Source of the DNA: Gaiellasilicea sp035575835
Lineage (GTDB): Bacteria > Actinomycetota > Thermoleophilia > Gaiellales > Gaiellaceae
Length of the DNA stretch: 32,157 nt
Direction: 5' to 3'
Assembly (NCBI GenBank): GCA_035575835.1
Contig: DATLXM010000050.1
Span: 1-32,157, forward strand
Shown here: piece by piece, positions 1 to 7,909 of the stretch
Position numbering within the stretch: the first letter of the stretch is position 1
Layout of the letters: each line of letters starts with the position of its first letter
Position numbers and translations under genes: made by a program
Notes under the pieces: generated by a model
What the model saw: the letters and a program-made list of their open reading frames with translations, nothing else
Told to the model about the DNA's origin: nothing
The model's database searches: none

Positions 1-53
1 AAACCTAGCGTTCGCGGTCGCAATATCCGGTGGCGAACCCGGGAGCGCAGCGA

Positions 54-114
54 CCCTTCAGGGATCTTGGCGCGGATCGGGATCTGCTCCGCAGATCCCG
101 ATCCTGCTTGCGCC
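54..114. repeat. compound hairpin repeat, copy A
   Basis: On the plus strand it reads CCCTTCAGGG (54-63), then ATCTTGGCGC, a 14-bp perfect stem (74-87 with 91-104, loop TCC), then TGCTTGCGCC. The flanking GGCGC and GCGCC can also pair, giving a two-tier hairpin. It lies 8 nt beyond the stop of the minus-strand DUF1059 gene. It is one of four related copies (also 2654, 10128, 14901) whose inner stems differ in sequence but remain complementary. It could be a bidirectional terminator or a mobile palindromic element. There is no strong U-tract on either side. Confidence 0.75.
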
Positions 115-122
115 CTGGAAAA

Positions 123-278
123 TCAGTGCTCGTGAGCCATCCCGATGATCTGCTCACGGGAGTACTGGCCGACCATGTCCGGATGATCGGACTCGACATG
201 TTTCTCGACGGCCGTGACGAGCTCGTCCTCGGTCTCGCCGGAGACGTCTTTCCCGCAGGGGCAATGAACGACTTTCAT
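123..278 (-). CDS. DUF1059 family small protein
   Basis: A 51-residue protein beginning MKVVHCPCGKDV and containing a GETEDELV motif and an HVESDH segment, as in the DUF1059 family of small proteins of unknown function. A CxC near the N-terminus plus several histidines suggest possible metal binding, which is inference. The ATG is preceded by a good GGGAGG ribosome site and overlaps the stop of the upstream methyltransferase gene by 4 nt (ATGA), so the two are probably translationally coupled. A second paralogue is encoded at 31456-31638 beside the hydrogenase locus. Confidence 0.8.
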   Translation of the reverse strand: MKVVHCPCGKDVSGETEDELVTAVEKHVESDHPDMVGQYSREQIIGMAHEH

Positions 279-1255
279 GGAACCTCCCTCGCGTCGCTGT
301 CGCGCGATCGTACGTCGAACGGGTCTCCCCACGCCGCCTTGCGGGCGCGCCGATAGCTCTCGCGGTCGCGCTTCGACACCGTCACGCGCTCGATCCCGGC
401 GCGGGTGCTGAGCTGGAGGAGCACGTGGCCAGGGCGGATCTGCGGTTGGCGGATGATCCTCCCGCTCGCACGCGCCGCCGGCGCCCGGCCGAGTGCGACG
501 TAGGAGTACTTCTCGTCCTCGAACCCTCTCGAGACCGCCTTGACCGAGCGGTGCGCTTCGGAGCGCTGGAGCCGCGCCGAGTAATGGCACCAGTCGGGAG
601 CCTCGAGCGGACATGGATCGTCGTGCGGGCAGGGGGCGAGCGTGTGCCCGCCGGCCGCGAGCGCCGTGACCCGGACGCCGAGGACGCGCTCGTAGCCGGC
701 CGGGGTGCCCGGCTCGACCACGACCAGGGTGTCGCAGGTCCGCGCCCAGAGCGAGCTCGTCTCAGTCTCGAGCTCGCCGGGTGGCAGCTCGTTGAGCACG
801 TACGACGCGAGCACGAGGTCGAACGAGCCCTCGGCCGCGTCGAGCGATCCCTGCACCCATTCCGCGCCGGGAAGTCCGAGCGCTCGCCCGAGCACGATCA
901 TCTCCGGCTCGGCCTCGACGAGGACGATCCGCTCCACCTCGGGCCAGAGAGCCCGGACGGCCCACGACGCGACCCCGGGGCCTGCGCCCACGTCGAGTAC
1001 CGAACGCGGCTGCCAGTCCGGTCGCTGCTCGCGGACTCGACCGAGCACCGACGCGACCGCGGCGTAGGTCGCGGGCGCACGCTGGGCCACGTAGGCGAGC
1101 ACCTCCACCGGCGTGCGCGCCGCTCGGGCGGCGCCGCCCGAGCGGTAGGCGTCGCTGAGCCTGGCCGCGGCCGCCTCGAGCGGACCGCGGTCCGAGCCGC
1201 GGACGAGCTCGTCGATCGCCGCCTGGAGCGGCAGCGGCAGCTCGGGCGGGATCAT
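275..1255 (-). CDS. Rsm22/METTL17-like SAM-dependent methyltransferase
   Basis: 326 residues. A class I methyltransferase fold is shown by the glycine motif VLDVGAGPGVASWA (about residues 86-99) and the acidic motif IVLVEAEPEM. The C-terminal half has a cysteine cluster, CPHDDPCPL followed by DWCHYSARLQRS, typical of the Rsm22 family (mitochondrial METTL17/Rsm22 and bacterial relatives), where these cysteines are linked to an Fe-S cluster and small-subunit ribosome function. The bacterial substrate is not established. The ATG sits 6 nt downstream of a TACGGT -10 element, so the mRNA is probably leaderless. It is divergent from the membrane gene at 1279 and coupled to the DUF1059 gene downstream. 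Confidence 0.78.
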   Translation of the reverse strand: MIPPELPLPLQAAIDELVRGSDRGPLEAAAARLSDAYRSGGAARAARTPVEVLAYVAQRAPATYAAVASVLGRVREQRPDWQPRSVLDVGAGPGVASWAVRALWPEVERIVLVEAEPEMIVLGRALGLPGAEWVQGSLDAAEGSFDLVLASYVLNELPPGELETETSSLWARTCDTLVVVEPGTPAGYERVLGVRVTALAAGGHTLAPCPHDDPCPLEAPDWCHYSARLQRSEAHRSVKAVSRGFEDEKYSYVALGRAPAARASGRIIRQPQIRPGHVLLQLSTRAGIERVTVSKRDRESYRRARKAAWGDPFDVRSRDSDAREVP

Positions 1256-1261
1256 CGGAGC

Positions 1262-1271
1262 ACCGTACTCT
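1262..1271. promoter_or_regulatory. shared divergent -10 element
   Basis: The 10-mer ACCGTACTCT contains TACTCT on the plus strand (7 nt before ATG 1279) and TACGGT on the minus strand (6 nt before ATG 1255), sharing one TA. Only 23 bp separate the two start codons, so both mRNAs are predicted to be leaderless and each -35 region would lie in the opposite gene. No Shine-Dalgarno sequence is present on either side. Confidence 0.6.
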
Positions 1272-1278
1272 CCCGGCG

Positions 1279-1731
1279 ATGGACAGGAACGCGATCGAGG
1301 CCGGAGCCTGGGCGGCCGTGCTCAGCGGAGTGCCTTCGACGGTGCACGCGCTCGTCACCGGTCGCGACCCGCTCGAAGCGACGAAGGCCGCCGGCGCGAT
1401 CCTCCTGCCGCACGAGCGCCGAACCGGGAGGCTCGTAGCTGCAGCCGCGCTCGTGCACCTCGCGCTCTCGTTCGGCTGGGCACTCGCGCTCGCCAGGGCC
1501 GGGGCCCGCGGTCCCGCGCGCGGCGCGGCCGCTGGGCTCGCGATCGCCGCCCTCGACCTGGGGGTGATCGGCCGCCGCTTCCCGCGGGTCCGGGCGTTGC
1601 CGCTCGGCCCGCAGGTGCTCGACCACCTCGCCTACGGGGCGATCGTCGGGCTCGTGCTCAGTCGGCCGCGGCGTCGCCCGGGCGCGGCTCGTCGAGCCCA
1701 GACCCCGGCCGACCGGGAAGCACGGGGCTGA
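1279..1731 (+). CDS. small multi-pass membrane protein, unknown function
   Basis: 150 residues with three to four hydrophobic stretches: a weak N-terminal one (about 8-30), LVAAAALVHLALSFGWALALA (about 52-72), AAAGLAIAALDLGVIG and a C-terminal LDHLAYGAIVGLVLS. The tail is basic (RPRRRPGAARRA). The general layout and the C-terminal DHxxYGxIV motif resemble the membrane protein at 31022-31459 in this window, but I cannot assign a family. The start is leaderless. Its last 74 bp overlap the convergent aquaporin gene, so the exact C-terminus may be an extension caused by GC-rich read-through. Confidence 0.65.
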   Translation: MDRNAIEAGAWAAVLSGVPSTVHALVTGRDPLEATKAAGAILLPHERRTGRLVAAAALVHLALSFGWALALARAGARGPARGAAAGLAIAALDLGVIGRRFPRVRALPLGPQVLDHLAYGAIVGLVLSRPRRRPGAARRAQTPADREARG

Positions 1732-2392
1732 GCGGCCGGAGATAGAGCCGGTCGTACGCGAGCCCGGCGGCCGCGGCGCCGGCGAGCGGACCGACGATGT
1801 AGATCCAGAAGTCGTTCCACACGCCCTGGACGAGCTCGGGGCCGAGTGCGCGCGCCGGGTTCATCGCCGCGCCGGTGAGCGGGCCGCCGACGAGGATGTC
1901 GAAGGAGATCGTGAACCCGATCGCGAGACCGGCGATCGCCTTGAAGGCGCCGCGCTCGTCGGCGGCGGTGGCGAAGATCACCCAGACGAGGAAGAAGGTC
2001 AGGATCGCCTCCATCAGCAGGCCGGAGCCGGCGCCGATCGCGTCCGCGACCACGGGCACGCCGGCGTCGAGATCCGCGACCCCGGGGAAGACAGCGTGGA
2101 GGGCGAGCGCGGCGACCACCGCGCCGGCGAGCTGCGCAGCCATGTAGATCGCCGCGAGTGACGGCGCCATCCGGCGTGTGACGAGGAAGGCAAACGTGAC
2201 CGCCGGGTTGAAGTGCCCGCCCGAGATGTGGCCGACCGCCGAGGCCATCACTCCGATCACGAGCCCGTGCGCGAGCGCGACTCCGAGGAGCTCGGCCCCG
2301 TTCACGATCGCGCCCACCCCGACGAAGACGAGCGCGAAAGCCCCGACGAACTCGGCGGCCCCGCGGCGAATCGGGTCGTGCTCCACGGCCAC
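1658..2392 (-). CDS. aquaporin / MIP-family channel
   Basis: 244 residues with the hallmark pair of half-helix motifs, HFNPAVT (about residue 60) and AMNPARALGP (about residue 176), and six hydrophobic segments, as expected for an aqpZ/glpF-type channel conducting water or small neutral solutes across the inner membrane. Selectivity cannot be read with certainty. The GTG at 2392 gives this length. An alternative GTG at 2386 (MEHDPIRR) fits better with the TAGCGT -10 at 2400-2395 as a leaderless start 8 nt downstream. The C-terminal tail is poorly conserved and overlaps the convergent membrane gene. Confidence 0.9.
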   Translation of the reverse strand: MAVEHDPIRRGAAEFVGAFALVFVGVGAIVNGAELLGVALAHGLVIGVMASAVGHISGGHFNPAVTFAFLVTRRMAPSLAAIYMAAQLAGAVVAALALHAVFPGVADLDAGVPVVADAIGAGSGLLMEAILTFFLVWVIFATAADERGAFKAIAGLAIGFTISFDILVGGPLTGAAMNPARALGPELVQGVWNDFWIYIVGPLAGAAAAGLAYDRLYLRPLSPVLPGRPGSGLDEPRPGDAAAD

Positions 2393-2394
2393 GG

Positions 2395-2445
2395 ACGCTA
2401 AGGGTCGAGTCGGACGGACGGAGACCGGGGCCGGTTCGCTACCGT
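2395..2445. promoter_or_regulatory. divergent leaderless promoters
   Basis: On the minus strand TAGCGT (2400-2395) precedes the aquaporin starts. On the plus strand TACCGT (2440-2445) lies 6 nt before the ATG of the zinc-ribbon gene at 2452. Neither gene has a ribosome binding site. Confidence 0.5.
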
Positions 2446-2451
2446 TAAGAC

Positions 2452-2628
2452 ATGGCTGACGTCCACGCAGGCAACGAGCACGAGGTCGCCTGTCCGCATT
2501 GCAAGAAGACGTTCACCGCCACGCTGATCCCCGGTCGCAGGGCAAGGGGCTTCAAATGCCCGCACTGTCGGCTCTTCGTTCCCCTCGAGCGGATCGCCGA
2601 CGCCCCGCTCACGCGCGAATCCCGCTAG
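2452..2628 (+). CDS. small zinc-ribbon protein
   Basis: 58 residues with two CPHC knuckles (CPHCKK at about 14-19 and CPHCRL at about 36-41) separated by 18 residues, the expected geometry for one zinc ribbon. The rest is short and charged. Such proteins may be nucleic-acid or protein binders; I do not recognise a specific family. The ATG is 6 nt after a TACCGT hexamer, consistent with a leaderless mRNA. The gene converges on rpoD, with the hairpin repeat copy B in between. Confidence 0.7.
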   Translation: MADVHAGNEHEVACPHCKKTFTATLIPGRRARGFKCPHCRLFVPLERIADAPLTRESR

Positions 2629-2653
2629 CCGAACGCTTATGGCTCGAGTCCGA

Positions 2654-2713
2654 CCCTTCAGGGGTCTTGGCGCGATCAGGATCGGCGAGAGCCGATCCTG
2701 ATCTTGTTGCGCC
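2654..2713. repeat. compound hairpin repeat, copy B
   Basis: CCCTTCAGGG (2654-2663), GTCTTGGCGC, a 13-bp perfect stem (2674-2686 with 2691-2703, loop GAGA), then TTGTTGCGCC. It ends 3 nt before the rpoD stop codon, read from the plus side, and begins 25 nt after the zinc-ribbon gene, so it separates convergent genes. The stem sequence differs from the other copies. Confidence 0.8.
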
Positions 2714-2716
2714 CTG

Positions 2717-3814
2717 TTACATGCAGTTGCGCAAGGCCTGCGCCTCGGGGAGGCCCTCGAGCTTCTTCAGCGTGTTGTTCTCGATCTGACGGATCCGCTC
2801 GCGGGTGACTCCGAAGGCGCGGCCGACCTCCTCGAGCGTGCACGGCGGGGTGCCCGAGAGCCCGAAGCGGAGCTCGATCACCTTGCGCTCGCGCTCCGGC
2901 AGCGCCGAGAGCGCCATCTCCACGTCCTCGCGCCTGAGCGAGAGCGAGGCGGTGTCGAACGGCGACTCGGCGGCCTCGTCCGGGACGAAGTCGCCGAGCG
3001 AGCTGTCCTCCTCTTCGCCGATCGGCTTCTCGAGCGAGACCGGGAGCTGCGACATCCGCTGGATCTCGCGGACTTCCTCGGGCGTGATCTCGAGCTCCTC
3101 AGCGATCTCCTCCGGATTGGGCTCGCGCCCGAGGCGCTGGACGAGCTGCCGCTCGATGTGCACGACCTTGTTCAGCTTCTCGACCATGTGCACCGGGATC
3201 CGGATCGTGCGCGCCTTGTCGGCGATCGCGCGAGTGACCGCCTGCCGGATCCACCACGTCGCGTAGGTGGAGAACTTGAAACCCTTGCGGTAGTCGAACT
3301 TCTCGACCGCCCGGATCAGGCCGAGCGAGCCCTCCTGAATCAAGTCGAGGAACGAGAGGCCGCGACCGAGGTAGCCCTTCGCGATCGAGACCACGAGGCG
3401 CAGGTTCGCCTCGACCATCTGCGTCTTCGCGGACATGTCGCCACGCTCGATCCGCTTGGCCAGGTAGACCTCCTGGTCGGCGGTCAAGAGCGGCACCTTG
3501 CCGATCTCGCGCAGGTAGAGCCGGAGCGAGTCGAGCGAGGGCTCGACGGTGAGGTCGAGCTGGGGCGCGGGCTTCGCGTCCTCCGCCAGCGACGGCTGTT
3601 CGTGGGGCGGCGACTTGTACTGCTCTCCCTCGACGAGCTCGATCGAGTGGTCGATCAGATAGGTGTAGAAGTCCTCGATCTGCTCCTTGGTGAGCTCGAC
3701 GTCCTCGAGCCCGGAGACGATCTCGTCGTAGCTGAGGAACCCTTTCTCCTGGCCCTGCGTGACGAGCTTCTGGAGCTCTTCGACTTCAGGGAGAGCGATG
3801 TCGACGGTGAGCAT
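2717..3814 (-). CDS. rpoD: RNA polymerase sigma factor RpoD/SigA-type
   Basis: 365 residues from the ATG at 3814. A short region 1.1-like N-terminus is followed by region 1.2 (SLRLYLREIGKVPLL), region 2 with NLRLVVSIAKGYLGRGLSFL and the -10-recognising FSTYATWWIRQAVTRAI, region 3, and region 4 ending with the helix-turn-helix VTRERIRQIENNTLKKL. This is a group 1 or closely related group 2 sigma-70 directing housekeeping transcription. The longer upstream frame (to 4033) lacks family similarity, so the internal ATG is preferred; CCGAGGTTC offers a weak ribosome site. A leader of about 145 nt contains a hairpin. The asparaginase gene lies upstream on the same strand. Confidence 0.93.
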   Translation of the reverse strand: MLTVDIALPEVEELQKLVTQGQEKGFLSYDEIVSGLEDVELTKEQIEDFYTYLIDHSIELVEGEQYKSPPHEQPSLAEDAKPAPQLDLTVEPSLDSLRLYLREIGKVPLLTADQEVYLAKRIERGDMSAKTQMVEANLRLVVSIAKGYLGRGLSFLDLIQEGSLGLIRAVEKFDYRKGFKFSTYATWWIRQAVTRAIADKARTIRIPVHMVEKLNKVVHIERQLVQRLGREPNPEEIAEELEITPEEVREIQRMSQLPVSLEKPIGEEEDSSLGDFVPDEAAESPFDTASLSLRREDVEMALSALPERERKVIELRFGLSGTPPCTLEEVGRAFGVTRERIRQIENNTLKKLEGLPEAQALRNCM

Positions 3815-3877
3815 GAACCTCGGCTTTCCTCGTGAGCGGACGGGAACAAGGAGCGCTACGACCTGCCTGACACACGA

Positions 3878-3904
3878 AGAGCCGGTTCGCGAAGCCCCGG
3901 CTCT
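3878..3904 (-). terminator. hairpin between asparaginase and rpoD
   Basis: AGAGCCGG (3878-3885) and CCGGCTCT (3897-3904) form a perfect 8-bp stem around an 11-nt loop that itself contains TTCGCGAA. It lies 56 nt after the asparaginase stop and 64 nt before the rpoD ATG. It may end the asparaginase transcript or act in the rpoD leader. An AT-rich stretch with TAGTAT (3927-3922, minus strand) just upstream could be the rpoD -10. Confidence 0.45.
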
Positions 3905-3959
3905 GACCATCGAAGAATTCGATACTACATCGCAATCGGCACAGGGTGGTAGCCGAATT

Positions 3960-4862
3960 TCAACCGCCTGGCGACCGCTCCGAAACCACCTCCCCGACCA
4001 GCTCTCCAAGCGAATTCTCGATCGGGACGACACCGAGCTCGCCGGTCTCGAAGCCGAGCCGGCGGAGGAGCTCGGCGAGCGCCGGGCGGACAGCGCGCGT
4101 GTTCCCGTCCTCGACCTTGAGCGCGATTCCGAGCCCGTTCGGGCCGGTCGCGCACATCAGGCCCTCGGCCCCGCCCTTGGCGGTGAAGCCCTCCACCTCC
4201 CGCATCAGGAGCGAGTCGGCGGCGCGTGGGCCGCGGATCAGATCGGGGTGCGCTCGCATAGCCGCGGCGATCCGGTCGCCGCCGTCGATCTCCTCGAGCC
4301 GGGAGAACATCAGCGCCATCCGCTCGAGGGGGAGCGCGAAGGTCGGGATCCCGCAGCCGTCGATCGCGACCGCGAGCTCGTCCGGGTCGGCGTCCGCCGC
4401 CTCGGCGATCTCGGCGAGGCAGCCGTGCTGGACCGGATGCGTCAGCAGGTGGTACCCGCCGCTCGCCCAGCCCCGGGCCCGGCAGAGAGCGAGCATCCCG
4501 GCGTGCTTGCCGGAGCAGTTGTGGTGGAGCTTGGTCGGGCCGGCCCCCTCGCCAGTCGTGCCGAGCTCGAGCTCGTCCTCGTTCGCCGGTGCCTTGCGGA
4601 GCAGGTCGCGGACGGCGTCGAGCTGCTCGGGCCCGGCGAGGTGCGAGGCCGAGGCGATTGCGATCTCCTCCGTCGTCAGGTCGTCGCGAGCCCGGACGAG
4701 CGCCAGCGCCTGGAAAGGTTTAGCCGAGGAGCGGAGAAAGGCGACGCGCGCAGGGTCGCCCGCCTGCTCGACAACGGCTCCGTCGCGTACCGCGACCGCG
4801 TGGACGACGTGCGTCGCCTCGACGACCCCGCCACGCCGAACGTTCACCTCGATCGGTTCCAT
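3960..4862 (-). CDS. asparaginase II-family (class 3) L-asparaginase
   Basis: 300 residues. Family signatures are RSSAKPFQA (about 44-52), HHNCSGKHAGML (about 113-124) and DGCGIPTFA (about 168-176). In the Rhizobium etli-type enzymes a Ser-Lys pair in the first motif is catalytic and the Cys/Lys/Cys of the other two bind a metal; all these residues are visible here. The expected reaction is hydrolysis of L-asparagine to aspartate and ammonia in the cytoplasm. The ATG follows TAGACT by 6 nt, so a leaderless mRNA is likely. It is divergent from the ArsR-type regulator at 4927; whether that regulator controls it is unknown. Confidence 0.88.
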   Translation of the reverse strand: MEPIEVNVRRGGVVEATHVVHAVAVRDGAVVEQAGDPARVAFLRSSAKPFQALALVRARDDLTTEEIAIASASHLAGPEQLDAVRDLLRKAPANEDELELGTTGEGAGPTKLHHNCSGKHAGMLALCRARGWASGGYHLLTHPVQHGCLAEIAEAADADPDELAVAIDGCGIPTFALPLERMALMFSRLEEIDGGDRIAAAMRAHPDLIRGPRAADSLLMREVEGFTAKGGAEGLMCATGPNGLGIALKVEDGNTRAVRPALAELLRRLGFETGELGVVPIENSLGELVGEVVSERSPGG

Positions 4863-4868
4863 CGGGCG

Positions 4869-4918
4869 AGTCTATGGAAGCGCCGCAGTTGACAAACGAG
4901 CGGCTTTCGCCGTATGGT
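4869..4918. promoter_or_regulatory. divergent promoters sharing a -35 region
   Basis: Plus strand: TTGACA (4889-4894), an 18-bp spacer and TATGGT (4913-4918), 8 nt before GTG 4927. This is the most consensus-like sigma-70 promoter in the window. Minus strand: TAGACT (4874-4869), 6 nt before ATG 4862, with TTTGTC (4896-4891) as a possible -35 at a 16-bp spacing. The two -35 boxes overlap, so the promoters may compete. Confidence 0.7.
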
Positions 4919-4926
4919 CGGGATAA

Positions 4927-5463
4927 GTGGCCCATTCAGCCTTCGCCCTCGACTACGACGCCGACGACACGCTCGTAGTCACGGAGCCCGCGCAGCTGCG
5001 GGCGCTCGGCGACGAGGTCCGCGCCCGCATTATCGGCCTCCTGCGGGAGCGGGCCGCATCGGCGAGCGAGCTGGCGGCGCTGCTCGAGATGCCGAAAGGC
5101 ACCGTCGGCCACCACCTGCACGTGCTCGAGCGCGCGGGGCTCGTCCACGTCGTCCGGACGCGCCGCGTTCGCGCTGTAACCGAGAAGTACTACGGGCGGG
5201 TGGCGCGGCTCTTCCTGATCCAGAGCGAGGACGAGCTCGTGCACGGCGTCGCCGCGGCCTCGTTCCGCGTGATCGCGGCCGAGCTCGGCGCCAGTCCCGA
5301 GATCGCCATGCACGGGCACGTCCGGGTCCGCCTCGGTGCGGCGGACGCCAAGCGCTTCAACCGGCGGCTCGACAAGCTGATCAACGAGGCGCGGGCCGCC
5401 GAGGCGGACGCGGGCGAGACGTGGGGCTTCGGCGCCGCCCTCTACAAGCTGGGGCCGCGCTGA
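4927..5463 (+). CDS. ArsR-like winged-helix transcriptional regulator
   Basis: 178 residues. A winged helix-turn-helix spans about residues 20-85: LRALGDEVRARIIGLL, then the recognition region SELAALLEMPKGTVGHHLHV and the wing around VRTRRVRAVTEKYY. The CVC metal-binding motif of metal-sensing ArsR proteins is absent, so another signal, perhaps a drug or metabolite, is likely. The C-terminal half is not assigned. The start is leaderless, 8 nt after the -10. Its stop overlaps the ATG of the MFS gene (TGATG), which suggests it regulates that transporter. Divergent to the asparaginase gene. Confidence 0.83.
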   Translation: MAHSAFALDYDADDTLVVTEPAQLRALGDEVRARIIGLLRERAASASELAALLEMPKGTVGHHLHVLERAGLVHVVRTRRVRAVTEKYYGRVARLFLIQSEDELVHGVAAASFRVIAAELGASPEIAMHGHVRVRLGAADAKRFNRRLDKLINEARAAEADAGETWGFGAALYKLGPR

Positions 5464-6800
5464 TGCGGAGGTTGCTGCCGGGCGGGCTCTGGCAGCACCG
5501 AGACTTTCGCAACCTCTGGGCCGCGGAGACGATCAGCGTCTTCGGCTCCCAGTTCACGGGGCTGGCGTTGCCACTCGTGGCGGTGCTCCTGCTCGATGCG
5601 AGTGCGTTCGCGGTTTCCGCGCTCGTCGTGATCGAGTTCCTGCCGTTCATCCTGCTCGCGATCCCGGCGGGCGTCTGGGTCGACCGGATGAAGCGGAAGC
5701 CGATCCTCGTCGTCGGCGATCTCACCCGGGCCGTGCTGCTCGTCTCGCTTCCGATCGCCTACGCGTTCGACGCCCTGACGCTCGCACACGTGTACGCGGT
5801 CGGGTTCCTCGTCGGCGTCGCCACGGTCTTCTTCGACGTCGCGTACCAGTCGTACCTCCCTTCGCTCGTCGACCGCGACCAGCTCGTCGAGGGCAACTCG
5901 AAGCTCGAGATCAGCCGCTCGACCTCGCAGCTTGCCGGCCCCGGCGCCGCAGGCGTCATCGTCTCCGCGCTCGGCGCGCCTGTGGCGATCCTGCTCGACG
6001 CGATCAGCTTCCTCGTCTCGGCGCTCTTCCTGTTCTCGATCAGGAAGGCCGAGACGCTCCCGGAGCGGCCCGCGCACGAGGCGCGGCCGAGCATGCTCGC
6101 GGACGCCCGCGAAGGGCTCGGCTTCGTGCTCCGGAACCGGTACCTGCGCGCGATCTCGATCTGCACGGCTTCGTCGAACTTCTTCTGGAGCATGGGCGGC
6201 GCCATCCTCGTCGTCTACGCGATACGCGAGTTGGAGATGTCGCCCGCCGCGATCGGGCTTGCCTTCGCGCTCGGAAACGCGGGGCCACTGCTGGCTGCGA
6301 TCACGACGAACAAGATCTCCGGCCGGCTCGGTATCGGACCGACGATCCTCTGGTCGTCCGTGATCTTCTCGGCTGCGATGCTGCCTGTCCCGTTGGCCAC
6401 GAAGGCGAACCCCGTCCCGTTTCTCGTCGTCTCGGCGGCGGTCGGCGGCTTCGCGGCAGTCGCCTACAACATCACGCAGGTCAGTTTCCGGCAAGCCATC
6501 TGCCCCGAGCGGATGCAGGGTCGGATGAATGCGGTGATCCGCTTCATGGTCTGGGGCACGATGCCCATCGGCGCGCTGCTCGGAGGCACGCTCGGGACCT
6601 GGTTCGGTTTGCGGACCGCCCTCTGGGTAGCGGCGCTCGGCGCGCTCTTCACGTTCGTCCCGATCCTGCTCTCACCCGTTCGAACGCTGCGCGAGATGCC
6701 CGAGCCGGTGGACGACCCACTGCCCTCCGAGGCGGAGGCCGCAGGCGGTCTGCTGCCGACGGCCGTGGGTGCGGGTGCGATGCCGCCTGCCGCCGAGTGA
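5463..6800 (+). CDS. MFS transporter (MFS_3-type exporter)
   Basis: 445 residues with about 12 hydrophobic segments. The N-terminal FRNLWAAETISVFGSQ and the loop GVWVDRMKRKPILVVGDLTRA, where the MFS motif A (GxxxDRxxRR) is expected, match the MFS_3 group of exporters of drugs or siderophores. The cytoplasmic loop between helices 6 and 7 is around KAETLPERPAHEARPS. The substrate is unknown. It is co-transcribed and translationally coupled to the winged-helix regulator. The C-terminal tail is acidic, then Ala/Pro/Gly-rich, and is probably non-essential. Confidence 0.88.
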   Translation: MRRLLPGGLWQHRDFRNLWAAETISVFGSQFTGLALPLVAVLLLDASAFAVSALVVIEFLPFILLAIPAGVWVDRMKRKPILVVGDLTRAVLLVSLPIAYAFDALTLAHVYAVGFLVGVATVFFDVAYQSYLPSLVDRDQLVEGNSKLEISRSTSQLAGPGAAGVIVSALGAPVAILLDAISFLVSALFLFSIRKAETLPERPAHEARPSMLADAREGLGFVLRNRYLRAISICTASSNFFWSMGGAILVVYAIRELEMSPAAIGLAFALGNAGPLLAAITTNKISGRLGIGPTILWSSVIFSAAMLPVPLATKANPVPFLVVSAAVGGFAAVAYNITQVSFRQAICPERMQGRMNAVIRFMVWGTMPIGALLGGTLGTWFGLRTALWVAALGALFTFVPILLSPVRTLREMPEPVDDPLPSEAEAAGGLLPTAVGAGAMPPAAE

Positions 6801-6821
6801 TCCGGTCGCTTAGTCTCCTCG

Positions 6822-6988
6822 CAGTCCTCGGACCCCCTGGACGTCTGGACGCTCGGCCTGCGCGCCGGTCTCGAACAGCTCGGGTCGCGCGCGCCCGCAG
6901 TCCTGATCGTGGGCACGATCGCGTCTACCGGAAGCGGCATCTCGACGAGTACCTGCGCTTCTACGCCGACGCGCTTGCGCGCTGCTAG
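6822..6988 (+). pseudogene. C-terminal remnant of an alpha/beta-hydrolase esterase
   Basis: One frame reads LDVWTLGLRAGLEQLGSRAP, and then the homology appears to continue in another frame as GHDRVYRKRHLDEYLRFYA and ends DALARC-stop. The second part resembles the C-terminus of secreted FrmB/esterase D-like hydrolases, where GHxxxYWxxHLxxYLRFY holds the catalytic histidine. No start codon or full domain is present, so I read it as a frameshifted, 5'-truncated relic. The matching N-terminal half lies at about 8188-8437. The assignment rests on motif memory only. Confidence 0.45.
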
Positions 6989-6993
6989 CGAGC

Positions 6994-6999
6994 TAGGCT
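6994..6999 (+). promoter_or_regulatory. -10 element of the Fpg/Nei gene
   Basis: TAGGCT ends 6 nt before the GTG at 7006; no Shine-Dalgarno sequence is present, so a leaderless mRNA is predicted. Confidence 0.5.
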
Positions 7000-7005
7000 C
7001 AGACC

Positions 7006-7848
7006 GTGCCCGAGCTACCTGAGGTGGAGGCGTGGCTCCGCGAGCTCGACCCGCTCGTGTCCGCCTCCCCGGTCCTACGGGCCGGACCCGCGCACATCGC
7101 GACGCTGAAGACGTTCGACCCCCCGCTGCACGCGCTCGATGGGCGCCGGCTCGTCGGCGCTCACCGCCGCGGCAAGTGGCTTCTCTTCCCGACCGACGAC
7201 GGCGAGCTCCAGCTGCGGATCCACCTGATGAGCGCCGGCCGGATCCGGCTCCTGGCAGCAGGCGCGAAAGGCCCGAAGGCACCCGCGTTCCGGGTCGCGT
7301 TCGAGAACGGCTCCGAGCTGATCCTCACCGAGACCGGCTCCAAGAAGCGGGCCGGGGTGTGGCTCGAGACGCCCGGGCGGACGGAGGCCGAGCTCGCGCA
7401 CCTCGGGCCGGAGGCGCTCGGGCTCGGCGCCGAGCGGCTTGGTGTTATCCTGGCCGGCGACAACAGGCGCCTCCATTCCTTCCTCCGTGACCAGCGCGCC
7501 CTCGCCGGGATCGGCCGCGCCCACGCGAACGAGATCCTCAACCTGGCGGAGCTCTCGCCGTTCGCCCTCACCACCCAGCTCTCACCCGAGGACGTCGGGC
7601 GGCTCGGCGCCGCGATCGACGCCGATCTGACACGCGCCCTCGAGCTCCGCGAGCAGGGCAAGGGCGACAAGGACGTCTATCTCGTCCACCGGCGGCTCGG
7701 CGAGCCCTGCCCGCGCGGCCACGACGCGGCGAGCGGCGGCCCGATCCAGCAGGTCGACTACGACGAGCACACGGTCTTCTACTGCCCCGCCTGCCAGACC
7801 GGCGGCCGGATCCTCAAGGACCGGAGACTCTCGAGGCTCCTCCGTTGA
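7006..7848 (+). CDS. Fpg/Nei-family DNA glycosylase
   Basis: 280 residues. The N-terminus MPELPEVE supplies the catalytic Pro2 and Glu3 of the Fpg/Nei family, which excises oxidised bases and cleaves the resulting abasic site. The conserved beta-turn lysine is in RRGKWLLF (about 55) and the helix-two-turn-helix includes GIGRAHANEIL (about 166-176). The C-terminal zinc finger is unusual: the usual CxxC is replaced by CPRGH (Cys235/His239), followed by CPAC (260/263), suggesting Cys-His-Cys-Cys zinc binding. The GTG start gives the required N-terminal proline. Whether it prefers 8-oxoguanine (MutM) or pyrimidines (Nei) is not clear. Confidence 0.9.
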   Translation: MPELPEVEAWLRELDPLVSASPVLRAGPAHIATLKTFDPPLHALDGRRLVGAHRRGKWLLFPTDDGELQLRIHLMSAGRIRLLAAGAKGPKAPAFRVAFENGSELILTETGSKKRAGVWLETPGRTEAELAHLGPEALGLGAERLGVILAGDNRRLHSFLRDQRALAGIGRAHANEILNLAELSPFALTTQLSPEDVGRLGAAIDADLTRALELREQGKGDKDVYLVHRRLGEPCPRGHDAASGGPIQQVDYDEHTVFYCPACQTGGRILKDRRLSRLLR

Positions 7849-7909
7849 TCGGGGTTTTCGCTTCCCTGCGAACGGAGACGAGAGACCACCCAACAGGAAG
7901 GGGTCAATC

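Noticed and set aside
3759..4926. Two long overlapping plus-strand frames over rpoD/asparaginase
   Set aside because: Antisense frames kept open by GC bias; no recognisable protein motifs.
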